A DNA stretch of 64,000 nucleotides, from positions 61,148,042-61,212,041 of the forward strand of contig CM060734.1 in assembly GCA_030704615.1 (NCBI GenBank). The letters run 5' to 3'. Source of the stretch: Takakia lepidozioides. Taxonomy: Eukaryota; Streptophyta; Takakiopsida; Takakiales; Takakiaceae. Under the pieces are notes generated by a model. That model was given only the letters and a program-made list of their open reading frames with translations, was not told the origin of the DNA and did no database searches. Position 1 is the first letter of the stretch. Every line of letters starts with the position of its first letter. The position numbers and the translations under genes were made by a program. Below are positions 36,541 to 46,561 of this stretch, piece by piece.

Positions 36541-38110
36541 CAAACTTGCAGGTACCACTGTCAGGTTTGGGTCAACCCTTCCATCAACATTTGGAAGGTG
36601 ACATGGCGCGCAATTACGCACATGGTCCTTCCAAATCATATCATCCCGACCCTCCAAGATCATGACTCCTGAGGGCAACACCTCTCGAACCCTCAAAATA
36701 GTACGTCCTGCAGTCACATCCAAGGTCGTAGGAGCAATCTGCTGCAGATAAACATAGTCACCAGGGTTAAATCTCCGAACCCCAGGACGATAGCCCCCAC
36801 CACATATGGTAGCATACCTCAACGTATCACGATGTTGTGCAATGGCAAGGTTCTCAAAAGCCATGGGCATGACTTTCTTGAACAACTCTGCACGCTGATC
36901 ACATGCACGTGCCCACATGTCCGGATCGTCAAGGTTGAGAACTGTAGCAGCTTCTCTACGAATGGATGCAGGCAAATCTGGCTCTCGGCCAAAGAGAAGA
37001 AAGTATGGTGAGAAGGAGGCAAGTGATGTTTGCTTGCTGAACCTGTAGCCCATGGCTAACCAAGGTAACTGAAGGTCCCAATATCCTAGGTGTCTCTAGA
37101 TCGAATTTCAAACAGCTTTTTACTTAAAAATGATGTTTACTCCAAAAATGTCTCAATTTCCCTCCCTCTCTGATTGCTCTCCCTGAATCAAATCTTTTCA
37201 ACAGATTCCTCAGACACTTCATCATCCTCAACAACAGGCAAAGCCTCGACAAGAACCCCCTCCTCTGACTCAGTCAATATGACTTCTCCAATCTTGTGGT
37301 TGACATCTCCATTCACAGCAAGCTCAACTTCCTCCACCTTATCAAGCTCCATCTCCTCATTTTTCTCAACTTGGCCATCTTTCGGCTCTCCTACACTTGC
37401 ATCAGCATGCTGGGGAATCTCTAGTGAGGTAGGCCCATTCAACACCCCTTTCCCTTCACTTTTTGTTCCATTCTCCCTTTTCTCCCTCGCATCATTCTGA
37501 AGCTTCAGAAAGTTCTCCTTCTTAGCCTTCACCTCCTCAAGACTCTTCGAAATATGGTGCGGTGGTCTACCAAGGCCTTGTCACACAATGCCTGAAACTC
37601 CCCCAAGAACTCTCTCCCTTGGTCCGTGAGTACCTCAGCTGGAGTATCGAATCGGCTAAGTACACAATCCAAGAATGCATACGCAGCTCCCTCACTAGCC
37701 TTATCAGGCAATGGAACCAACTCGATCCACTTGGAAAAGTGCTCCACCATCACCAACACGTACTTGTTATGGCGCATGGTCAGTGACAATGGCCCTGCGA
37801 AGTCAAGACTCCACCTGTAGCCTAATCCCATGATCGGAAGAGGGTGCAATTGTGGAGTAGGGGCGTTGAATAAAGCACGCACCCTGTCATACACCATGCA
37901 CCTAGCCACAAATTGTTGCACCTCTGTGTGCATACCACGCCATCAATACTACCCCTGAAGTAGACTATGAGTGCGTCGCACCCCAAAATGCCCCAACTCC
38001 TCATGGGTATGCCGCACTAACCGTGCCTGCTGTGTTGGGTGAGGCACAATCCTCACTCGACCATCCTCCCACACTCGGAGCAGATGTGCCCCCTCCCACT
38101 TGAACCTCTT
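36541..38110 (-). pseudogene. Gypsy integrase, interrupted
   Basis: A zinc-binding N-terminal motif lies near 38020-37890 (HTHEELGHFG ... CMVYD; the second cysteine of the usual C-x2-C is tyrosine). The catalytic core shows the two aspartates in YRWSLDFAGPL and LTDQGREFLGEF. After ALVDHRT the frame enters an unrelated insert (37555 to 37090), and integrase sequence resumes at YWDLQLPWLAMGY. The segment with the third catalytic residue (glutamate) is missing. The C-terminal part ends in REVLPSGVMILEGRDD. Integrase would join cDNA to host DNA; this copy cannot. Confidence 0.8.
37090..37555 (-). other. Foreign insert in integrase: acidic, lysine-rich coding fragment
   Basis: About 466 bp replaces the middle of the integrase. 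On the element's sense strand it has an open frame of some 120 codons (37555-37188), with a basic start (KSLEEVKAKKENFLKLQND) and a strongly acidic end (EEVELAVNGDVN, PVVEDDEVSEESVEKI), then a stop and about 100 bp of AT-rich sequence like a 3' untranslated region. It matches no Gypsy domain I know. It looks like the last exon and 3' end of a host mRNA captured in sense orientation, but the donor gene is unknown. Confidence 0.55.
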
Positions 38111-38113
38111 GGC

Positions 38114-39750
38114 TCATTGTAGGATCCGATCCCTCTCCTGGACAGTCACAGTGGTTGTCGTGTCTCCAGTGCGGAGGTAGTCCAACACAGCTGAATCCTC
38201 ATGTATATCTTTGGCGCCACCTTGCTCATTGCTGGCCTCAGGGTCCTCAGACACTTGATCTACAGTCATCCCTGTTGCAGGTCCAACCTGGCCTTCCGCT
38301 GCCAAGATACACAGAAATGCAGATGCATGCCATCCGGGCACCATCTCCTCATCCGTCTCACCATGCCACCGAACTCCAGTATCATCCTGCTAGCTCGTGC
38401 ATGGATTGCGACTCAACCCATCTGTATCCCGATTGACCAAACCCGGTCGATGCACAACTTGAAAGTCATACTCTTGAAGGATGAGTGCCCCGTGCAAGCT
38501 TCCCCGTAAGCTTGTCTGACTCCATCAACCACTTGAATGGTTGGTGATCCGTGACAAGGGTGAAGAGATTGCCGTATAGATAGCACCTGAAGTGTGCCAC
38601 GGCCCACACTTCAGCTAAACATTCTCCCTCATATGAGCTATACTTAGACTCTACAGCGTTGTTCGAGCGGCTAGCATAAGCCACTACGAACTCTCTTCCC
38701 TCATCATCCACCTGTGTGAGCACCGCTCCAAGCCCCAGCATGCTCCAATCTGTATGCAGCTGAAAAGGACGCCCCCTGATAGGTTGTCTCAAGATGGGCG
38801 CCGAGGTCAACCTCGCCTTGAGCTCTTGGAAAGCTCGTTCTTGCTCATCTTCCCACTGCCACTCCTGGTCCACCTTGGTCAGCTTGGTTAGAGCCTTTGC
38901 AATGACACTAAATCCCTTGACAAACCGTCTATAATAGTTTGCCAACCCCATGAAAGCTCGAACTCGGCTCATATCCGTGGGGCGTGGAATCTGTGCAATG
39001 GCCTCTACCTTAGTCTGTTGTACCCCCAATCATCCAGGATATATCATGTGACCCAAATACTCAATCTGGTTGTGGAAAAACTTGCACTTCCCCGGATGTA
39101 ACTTCAATCCGTGCGCCCTCAAGCGCTCAAATACCACTTGAAGGTGTCTCTCATGCTCCTCCACCATAGCACTAAAGATGATGATGTCATCTATGTAGCA
39201 CCGAGCAAACTCCACCCCTGCTAGAATCCTATCCATGACTCTCTGAAACTCTGTAAGAGCGTTCTTAAGCCCAAATGGTAAGAACCGCCACTGGTATAGG
39301 CAATCCTTCCCGTGCTATTTGATCCCCCGGAATGTCGTCTTCTGCTTATCCGCCTCCTTGATCGGCAACTGGTGATATCCGGATCGTAAATCCAAAGTGC
39401 TAAAGACCTTGGCATGCCCAATGGCATCAAAGATCTCTTCTGGTGTTGGCATGACATACCTATCGGACTTGATCTGACGATTTACAGGCCGGTAATCACC
39501 GCACATACGTCTCTCCGTCCAATTGCCATAGACATCCTTCTTGGCTAACATCTAACTATCATAGCTCCACCAAACCAGCCTCCCAAAGGTCCTGAGTTCT
39601 CATCTGAATCAAGGACCTCTCTATGTCACTGTATCTATAGGGTCTCCGAAAGATTGGCGTGTCAGTAGCCAATTCAATGCGAATGTCTTGACCCTTCAGT
39701 GCTCCTAAGTCCTTCAAACTGAAGGCAAAGCAGTTCCTGTAAGCCCTCAA
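38114..39750 (-). pseudogene. Gypsy reverse transcriptase and RNase H, degenerate
   Basis: RT begins at RNCFAFSLKDLG (about 39738), then CGDYRPVNRQIKSD and VFSTLDLRSGYHQLP (palm motif A). The active-site box is CYIDDIII (YxDD, about 39197-39186). The thumb/connection block RAFMGLANYYRRFVKGF leads into RNase H (LHTDWSMLGLGAVL, SSYEGECLAEVWAV, TLVTDHQPFKWL). A run of stops near 39555 and loss of about seven codons after AGLVEL break the N-terminal fingers. Frames change again near 39310, 39030 and 38500. Together these would copy element RNA into DNA and remove the template; the copy is dead. Confidence 0.88.
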
Positions 39751-40164
39751 GAACCGCCGTATACGTCGTCTTTCTCCTCCGGTGACTATAGGTCCAACAT
39801 CAGGCTCCCAGTTGTCCTTCGTGACTGCAACCTTGAGTCCAGCAGGCTTAGAGGTAGAAGACGCGTCTCGTGATTGTTATGCTGCAACCTCTTGAGCAGT
39901 GACCAGTGCCTCCTCTGTCAGTGACAATGTCTCATCCTGCCCCATCATCCCGTCCTTGAGGACCTCCTCAACCCGAGAAAAATCCACAACCTCATCCATC
40001 ACGGCCGCCTTGGCTGCCAACTCCTTTTGAACCTCAAGCACCTCCCACGTGTGCCATGGATGCGGCCTGCACCTCGTGGTCCTCACCTGTTCGCCCCCAC
40101 TCGTTGTCTGTACTGTCTCGATAGGCAGGGAGACCATCAAGGGAATTGTACTTCGTACTCTGCG

Positions 40165-41130
40165 CTGCTCAGCCATAGCCAAGCTGATAATCCAGGTCAA
40201 GCAATTGAGATCCATTGCTTGCCCCAACACCTGAAGACGTGATGCCTCAGAAAGAGATGGCACTGCCGTGGTACCAGTGGTGAAACCCATCGCCCACTCA
40301 CGCTCGTTAGCATTGGGCTCCACTAATTGCTGCAACTGGCTATCCCACAAGAGGCCAGGTCCACTATCCCAAAAAGCATGAGATCCTGGAAAGCTGAGCA
40401 GTGTAGGCAATGTGGTTCGTGGGTGACCCACCTTATTGACCACTGCCAAAGGTGACCGGTCATCGTGTCTCACTCGCTGAGACTGTCTCCCTATGTCCAA
40501 ATGCTATCCACCGTCAGGTGTGGTGGCCGCTGCACCCCATCAAATGCACGCTTGAGCAGTGCAGGTGACATAAAGTTGGTCCATCATAGTTGTAGGCGAT
40601 GAGCCCGTGACCCCACTGCAGCTGCGTCCAGCAACACTGCAAACCTAAGCCAAGACCGCACTTGATGTACACTGGCCATCACCTTGGCCCGAGAATCACT
40701 CATCAATGGCACATTCTCCAATATATATGTTGGAGAGTCTGTCTGCTGAAGTTGTAAATAGCGTAGGACCCTCAACATTTCCCAAAACAGGCATGACCTT
40801 GAGTCGTGTAACCCATTGCCATGCCCGACTAAAGAATGCCCTTGGCAGGGCCAACCTGCCACTACCAAGTGAATAGGGTCAACTCGCTCTAAATCATGCG
40901 CCCCCAGCAAAGAGATGTCTGCTGGCAATGCTTGTTGGTATCCACGAACTGTAGACACTGGCAACAAATCAGAGTACTGCTGCACCAACTGAGCAACATG
41001 GCGCAGTGAGACGCGTCGTGCAGTCTCATCCCTCTCTACATACAGGTAATGTCGAACTCGTATACCTGCCTGCAGTACTGCAACCAATCCAGTGCTGATC
41101 CCGCCAAACAAGTCCAGAAGGCATATGCCT
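40165..41130 (-). pseudogene. C5-cytosine DNA methyltransferase domain inside Gypsy pol
   Basis: Catalytic domain of a cytosine-5 DNA methyltransferase, which transfers methyl from S-adenosylmethionine to cytosine. Motif I is LDLFGGISTGL (about 41117), motif II-like YVERDETARR, motif IV VVAGWPCQGHS with the catalytic cysteine codon at 40845-40847, motif VI YILENVP (Glu-Asn-Val at 40718-40710), and motif VIII LLDAAAVGSRAHRL. A TGA then interrupts before WTNF, and after a frameshift near 40500 the target-recognition part leads to motif IX EREWAMGF (about 40305) and motif X LGQAMDLNCLTWI (about 40227). The GLHDSRSCLFWEMLRVL block after motif IV resembles the DNMT3/DRM-type group. It lies between protease and RT. 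The domain is nearly complete in sequence but cannot be translated intact here. Confidence 0.88.
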
Positions 41131-41139
41131 TCATCCGGG

Positions 41140-42947
41140 CACTGCCACACAAGAGGTGTGGTGTCCAATGGCGACAACTGAGGTGGTCCTGGTGCAATCG
41201 TCGCACTCTCCTCCTCTCCTGACGATACAAAAGCCTCTACCCAGGCTTGTTGCACCCGTCTATCAGCAGCTTGCTGCAAATGCTTACTCGTACCCCACAA
41301 TGGAGTGTGAACAACCATGGCAGGCAACTCCGCCGTACCATGCATGTCATCCTGCTCTGCTGGAGGTGGCACATCCTCTGCATGGGCATTGCCCTCCAAC
41401 AACTCTCCAGGCCAACTAACTACAGCTGTGAAGGCTGCTAGTGTTGGCATCTTGCCCTGCTGGGCAGCAGCAACACCCCCAATGAATGTCACAGGGAGCT
41501 GTACACGACGACCATCCCCTGACTGCCATCCAGGCCTGTAGGATGCTGACTCCTCCCAAAAATCCAGGGTGAAGCCCATGGGATACAATACTGCCCCACC
41601 AACGAGGACATCGTAAAATACCGCATCTGTTACAATGGCCTTGGCTCGCATCACTGAGCCATCTATAGGATGATCCGGCTGTAGTCTAATGGCCAACTCA
41701 CGCGGTGTCATGCCCCGAGCCTACTCTGATCCTCCCAGAGATGTATGTATCTGGAAAGGACAAGGCTCCATATCCGCCTCCATGAGGCCCAAACCTGCAA
41801 TAGTAGCTCTGCCCAACATTAGTGGCTGAGCTCCCGAGTCCAACAAGACCCGCAGTGGCCGGTACCTCTTGCCTGCCGGTCCACTCAAAGAGAAAATGCC
41901 ATCCTGGTTGTCTAATAAGACAACTTCAGGTGTCACCATGGCGCGCTCAAAGGCTGGCCTAGCTGGCAGCTCCGTCAACCTGGCAGCTGTAACTTGCCAT
42001 GGCGCAGCCGTGGCAGTCTTGACCCTCAAATCCGAGGATCCCTCTGCCACTACACCCTCCACTAACTCCGTAGAAGATGAAGTGACCTCCCCACTCTCGC
42101 AGAGTGTTGCTGCTAGTCTGAACACTGCAGCTGGTCTTACCCCTGGCGTCACAATCATGGTTGCCGAGAACAGTGGGGCTTGACACACAGAGGTGGCTGC
42201 CCCCAACAACACACTGGCTGCATTAGCCTTGGTAGCAGGTGTCAGTGCTGTACGTGTAGCTCTCCCCAATGGTACAATAACGACCTCTGTATCTGTCGGA
42301 CGAGAACTAGGTGCCATGGATGTCGTCGACACTGTCTCCCCCAAGATGAATGATTGAGGCAACCTAGCCTGACGGCTTGCCTCCCCACGTTGTGGATCTA
42401 ACTCTACCTCTGCACCTCGTGGCTCAGGAACTCGTGCTGCTCCTCGAGTGACGACTGCAGCAAACTCCACCTGCATTAGTGGTAGTGCTGCCCCACACAT
42501 AAATCCCATGCCTCCCATGTCTTCTCCGTCAGGATGACGCTGCTGAGGAGGAACATGAGGTGGACCCTCAGGTCTTGGAGCTGGTACCACCTGAGCTGTG
42601 GCCATGGCAGCAAGCCTTTGCTCTAGTTGCTGAAGCCGGTTGGTCATGCATTGGTCAACGCCCTGACCTCCACGTCCTTGGCCATACTGTGCTTGCCCTT
42701 GTCCTACACCTCGTGCCTGACCACCTCGTCCTCTCTGAGGTGCTCCAGCTCGCCCTCGGCCACCATTGTTCCCTTGGAACTGGCCTTGCCGCAACTCAGG
42801 GTGCAAGTCATAACACTTGGCATCTCCATGCCCATACTTGCCACAATGCCCACACTGCAACTGTGCAGGCTGTGCTTGTGCCGACCTTTTGCCACTCTCT
42901 GGGCAATCTTTCTTGACATGGGGTCCTCCACATGTCCAACATATCAC
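41140..42947 (-). pseudogene. Gypsy zinc knuckles and aspartic protease
   Basis: Two CCHC knuckles open the segment: CWTCGGPHVKKDC (C-x2-C-x3-H-x4-C) and CGHCGKYGHGDAKC (C-x2-C-x4-H-x4-C). They normally package element RNA. A low-complexity linker rich in Gly, Gln and Ala follows. The retropepsin active site is LLDSGAQPLML (about 41850), with the downstream YDVLVGGAVLYPMGF after an in-frame TAG near 41719. The same frame continues into the methyltransferase domain. Confidence 0.82.
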
Positions 42948-42953
42948 CCCTGG

Positions 42954-43878
42954 TTATTGTTGGCTTGCAAAAGATGCTACTGGCCTCTGCACCTGAGGTC
43001 CCCTGTAAGCTCCATGGAATTTGGGTTGGGAAACCTTGCCCCCCTGACCACGCTGTTGGGCAGTCCCTTGTGCCTGTTGACTGGCCTGCGCCTCGTGCAG
43101 GCATGTCCTTGCCAAATCCAATGGTAACAACTCGCTCCTCCACCATGTTGGGCTCAATCCGCTCAGCCAGCAGAAACACATCTGCTAATGTGGGTTGGGC
43201 TGCTTGTAACAGGGCTGCATCCCGCACCCTTCTCCTGAGCTCCTTGTCTAAAATTCCATACCAGAACTGGACTGCCTGAGCTTCAGTAACCCCTTGGGTC
43301 ACACTTATCAAGCGCCTCATACGAGTGTAGGCCTCTCGCAAGCTCTCACTGGATTTGCGCTGGAAGTCTTGCAAACTGCGCAACTTCTCTGTCCGTACGC
43401 CTTGGTAGTTCGTCCGCAACTCCTGGAAGAACTCCACCACCGGGTTGAAACTATACACATGTATTGTAGTCGTGGCAGGAGGAGTAGTAGCACCTTTTGA
43501 ACTGGTACCACCTGCAGAAGTACCAGCACTACTTGTTCCACTACTAGTGCTGGCCGTGGGAGATATTGGTGTTGATGCCGCTACTGGTCGCGTTGTGCCT
43601 CGAGTAATGGAGACGTAGTTAGGTGACCAATACATCCTCCACTCCTCAATCTTTGCTTCATGTCCTCGCCTGAACTCGCGGTAATCGTCCATAGGCGGAC
43701 CTTCCAAATGCTGGAACAATCCCTTCCACGCCATGAATGGGGTGAACAACTGTGGATTGCGCATCTGCTGCAAATCACACCAGTTGTCGAACTCCTGGAT
43801 AAAGTCATCCAGCTCGATTGTGCCCACAGCTCCAGAGTACCTACGAGGCCCCTTGGTAGCTCCATACATCTCCTCCAT
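42954..43878 (-). pseudogene. Gypsy gag (retrotrans_gag domain)
   Basis: Starts at MEEMYGATKGPRRYSG (ATG at 43878-43876). The gag core includes FDNWCDLQQMRNPQLFTPFM, the Ser/Thr-rich linker, then LRSLQDFQRKSSESLREAY and the helical DKELRRRVRDAALLQAAQPT. A frameshift near 43090 moves the frame to the one that ends in a TAA just before the zinc knuckles. The open frame also extends upstream through TRIM sequence to 44055, but that part is not gag-like. Gag forms the virus-like particle. Confidence 0.82.
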
Positions 43879-44029
43879 GTCGGTGGTGTGCTCTACCACA
43901 GAGCTACCCGTCCCCTTTCTATTCTCAGAGTGTCGTGCAAGGGCTATAGCCTTGACACCTCCAACACTCCCCCTCAAGGCATAGCCTTTATAGCTGATGC
44001 CCACCCATTCTGACCACCGCCCCAACCTT

Positions 44030-44042
44030 GGCTCTGATACCA
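44030..44042 (-). promoter_or_regulatory. Primer-binding site for initiator tRNA-Met (internal-2)
   Basis: TGGTATCAGAGCC directly follows the CCAACA end of LTR-2 with no gap. It is the standard plant LTR-retrotransposon PBS complementary to the 3' end of initiator methionine tRNA. The same 13 bases occur at 44261-44249 after LTR-1. Confidence 0.85.
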
Positions 44043-44187
44043 TGTTGGAAAACAACTAGCGTATGGTCGGGCTAGGGATTGAACCTAGGACCTCCCCCAT
44101 TCCGGTGGGGTGCTCTACCACTGAGCTACCCGTCCCGTTCTGTTCTCAAAGTGCCGTGCAAGGGCTATAGCCTTGACACCTCCAACA
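44043..44187 (-). repeat. Complete TRIM LTR-2 (145 bp)
   Basis: Begins TGTTGGAGGTGTC and ends TTTTCCAACA in element sense. Flanked on both sides by PBS or PPT of adjacent TRIM internals. It encloses the tRNA-like segment at 44064-44135. Confidence 0.85.
44064..44135 (-). ncRNA. tRNA-like sequence within the TRIM LTR
   Basis: A 72-nt cloverleaf-like sequence. The acceptor stem GGACGGG pairs with CCCGACC with one A-A mismatch, followed by discriminator A. The D arm is GCTC/GAGC, the variable loop has 5 nt, and the T arm CTAGG/CCTAG encloses TTCAATC. Pol III A box TAGCTCAGTGG (44128-44118) and B box GGTTCAATCCC (44085-44075) are good. The anticodon arm is poor (CCCCA with GGGGG, loop CCGGAAT, no U33), so it is unlikely to be a working tRNA. 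Parts recur in LTR-1 (B-box half) and LTR-3 (A-box half), which shows it belongs to the LTR. Confidence 0.75.
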
Positions 44188-44433
44188 CTCCCCTCAAGGC
44201 ATAGCCCTTATGCTAATGCCCACCCATTCTGACAACCGCCCCAACCTTGGCTCTGATACCATGTTGGAAAACCACTGGTCGGGCTAGGGATTGAACCTAG
44301 GACCTCCCCCATTAACTTGACATCTCTCTTTCGGACGTTTGTGGCTCTCTTGCCTCTTCTTAGGTGCTTGGTCGACTGTCTATCCGTAATTTTTCTAGGC
44401 TTCATGTTCTCTGCGTACTTTTCCGTCGTCACT

Positions 44434-46490
44434 ATGGCTCCGAATGCAAGTGTCATTTTTGGAGGTCCTCCCAAAAACTCTGGGTTTAGGAATAATAGAC
44501 AGCAGCACGAGAGACGGAAAAGTGAAGGGTTTTATAGACAAAATGGTGCGGGTCTTCTAGGCTCAGCCCCGCTCTCCCCTCCAGGCAGACTGGTGGAGCA
44601 GTGGAGTGAGGAGGCGGCGGTGGTGAAAGAAGACCAACCTGTCTTATCTCTGGATATGGAAGTCTTAAGAAATCACTCTCTGCTGCTGTCTAAAAGAGGA
44701 ATCTTGCTCCTTTTCTTGGTAGGGTCAGAGATCGACATTGGGTCAGAACGTGGGCTCAGGAGCATCTGGGCCCGGATGGAGGCCTCACTAAGCATTTTTG
44801 TCACCCCCTTGGAAGGGGCTTCTTTTCTTTTCTGTTCAGCTCTGAGGAATTTGCTGCCAAGGCCCTCAAGTATAACACTCGCAAGTCCGGCTATCGAGTT
44901 CCATGGTCTTCTGATTGGGGTCATAAAATGGGGGTTACTTGTAAACCCAGAGTGCTTGCTTTTCCTTATCTCCTTGCCATCTATCTAAAATCTCTACCTG
45001 AAATAGGTGCTCACTTTGGTTCATATATTGGATCTATGAATGTGGATGATTTGGATGAAGAGGATCTCCTCAACATTGATTCGGTGGCCAACATGGAGCA
45101 TTCTTGGGATTCGGGTGTTCCAAAGATCGTTGTATGGATGCCGGAGAATGTGAACATAGAACCATCCCTGAAACTCCCAACCTTGGACAACATGTTTATC
45201 ACAGTGGCTGTGCTGGAAGAGTCACTTAATGTGCTTTGTCACCAGTGTCATAGGGAAGGGCACATTAAAGTGGATTGCCCACAACTAAAGAGGCCCAGAA
45301 GCTCTAATGTTGTGACTCCGTCTGTTGCAGCAGAACAGGCTGCTATGAATCATCATGGTCAGAGGGGTAATGGCCCAAGTGGAGGTGGCAGTGCCAGAAT
45401 GAGAATAAACAACGTTGCCCAAGACGATGGCTCCCCGTCCGATAGACATCAGGCCAAGAGGCCTAGGGTACTGTCCACCCCTGCCTCTGCTTCCCAGTTC
45501 AATGTAAGAGAATTCTTGCTCTCTCCGGTTCCGATGATTGCAAGGTCCAGGGCTAAGGCTCTTATCTATAAGGTTGGCCATGATGAAGAAGCCAACCTAG
45601 GAGCCTTTTGCTGCCGGCTCAAGTCCTTTCACTAGCTAAATCTCCCGGATGACCCCTCTCCTACAGATGGCCCGGTTTATCTGGGTGTGCGCATCACTCC
45701 TATAATCTTTACTCTCATTGATGATAATCCTGCAATCTTGGCTACAAGTAAGGAAACATTCGTGGGATCGTGGATATTCCCAGAGGATGTAGTGGCTTTC
45801 TCACCAGGAAAAGAGTTGGAGGTCATTCTGGCTAAAATCAGTAGCATCTTCTTGCATTATCTTCCTAACTTGATTCTCAATGAAGGTACACCAATTTTCT
45901 TCGGTGCTTTCCAGCACCAAAGCACCTCTGGAGATTACAGTGTCCAACTCCTCCCTACCATTCGCATTTTTGATCTTAAACTCTTGGACAGCTCCTCCTC
46001 TGCACTAACCTGGTTGTCTGGAAAGAACATTCCAGAGGGTTTTGGAGATGTGGGGAACAGAAAATTCTTGGCTTCAATTTATGGAGCAGAAATGGAGATT
46101 GTAGAGGAGTTCCATTACTCCCAAAGGAATCTCCCCTCGGAGGACGAACCTCCATCAAGTGACAAGTTCTTCACCATTATGGATCTGGCCACCACTGCCC
46201 TATCCCCGGTGAGCTCGAATAATCTCTGCTGCTCTCACTCGCTTCTCTCTCTCCCCCCCACTTCTTTCTCTTCCCTCTTTATGAGACCTATCTACGGTTA
46301 TAAAACCAAGCTTCATATGTGTTGCAGTTCTCCCTCTTGGACTAGTCTATTCCTCCCCACTATTGTCATCCCTGCTTGTGGACAGTTGCTATGCCCTGTT
46401 TCTTCCCTCTCTTGCAAAGTTAAAGGGCTTTTCTTGGTCAAACTCTGGTTGGACTCTCTCATTTCTGCAATTCCCTTTCTTCATCTCTAG
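44434..46490 (+). pseudogene. LINE ORF1 (RNA-binding, CCHC zinc knuckle)
   Basis: The ATG at 44434 starts MAPNASVIFGGPPKN. A frameshift before 44930 leads to the conserved stretch with PYLLAIYLKSLPEIG and the knuckle CHQCHREGHIKVDC (C-x2-C-x4-H-x4-C, about 45237-45278). A stop near 45635 and a frame change precede a further ORF1-like block (45687-46200). ORF1 proteins of plant L1 elements coat element RNA. Domain call is good; exact joins are uncertain. Confidence 0.7.
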
Positions 46491-46561
46491 CTTTCCCTGG
46501 CTCTATTTGATCAGCCATCAATTCGTTGGATCTCACCAACGGGTTGGGAAAAATTCCCCAC

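Larger units (their letters stand above)
36135..43966 (-). mobile_element. Ty3/Gypsy retrotransposon with DNA methyltransferase and PHD finger (degenerate)
   Basis: Internal region of a large Gypsy-type element read on the minus strand. Domain order is gag, two CCHC zinc knuckles, aspartic protease, C5-cytosine DNA methyltransferase, reverse transcriptase, RNase H, integrase, PHD finger. The protease-methyltransferase section and the methyltransferase-RT section each run through in one frame apart from stops, so the methyltransferase is part of the pol polyprotein and not a nested gene. Inactivating lesions include a frameshift near 43090, TAA near 42953, TAG near 41719, TGA near 40590, a frameshift near 40500, TAA near 39876, a small deletion near 39555 and a foreign insert at 37090-37555. 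The 5' end is not bounded by an LTR matching the 3' LTR but by a TRIM array. Confidence 0.9.
43880..44313 (-). mobile_element. Tandem TRIM array: LTR-internal-LTR-internal-LTR
   Basis: Terminal-repeat retrotransposon in miniature, read on the minus strand. LTR-1 is a 3' fragment (44313-44262). Internal-1 (44261-44188, 74 bp) starts with a primer-binding site TGGTATCAGAGCC and ends with a polypurine tract GAGGGGAG. LTR-2 is complete (44187-44043, 145 bp) with TGTTGG...CCAACA ends. Internal-2 (44042-43967, 76 bp) again has the PBS and the tract GAGGGGGAG. LTR-3 starts at 43966 and loses similarity near 43870, where Gypsy gag begins. The element has no coding capacity and would depend on others. 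Sharing of LTRs between two internals points to unequal LTR recombination. Confidence 0.85.

Noticed and set aside
43880-44055. N-terminal extension of gag encoded through the TRIM LTR and internal region
   Set aside because: The frame is open but reads through PBS, PPT and LTR sequence with no gag-like features; the ATG at 43878 is preferred.
44064-44135. A functional nuclear tRNA gene
   Set aside because: The anticodon arm has a mismatch and lacks U33, the acceptor stem has a mismatch, and the sequence is confined to TRIM LTRs; it is treated as tRNA-like.
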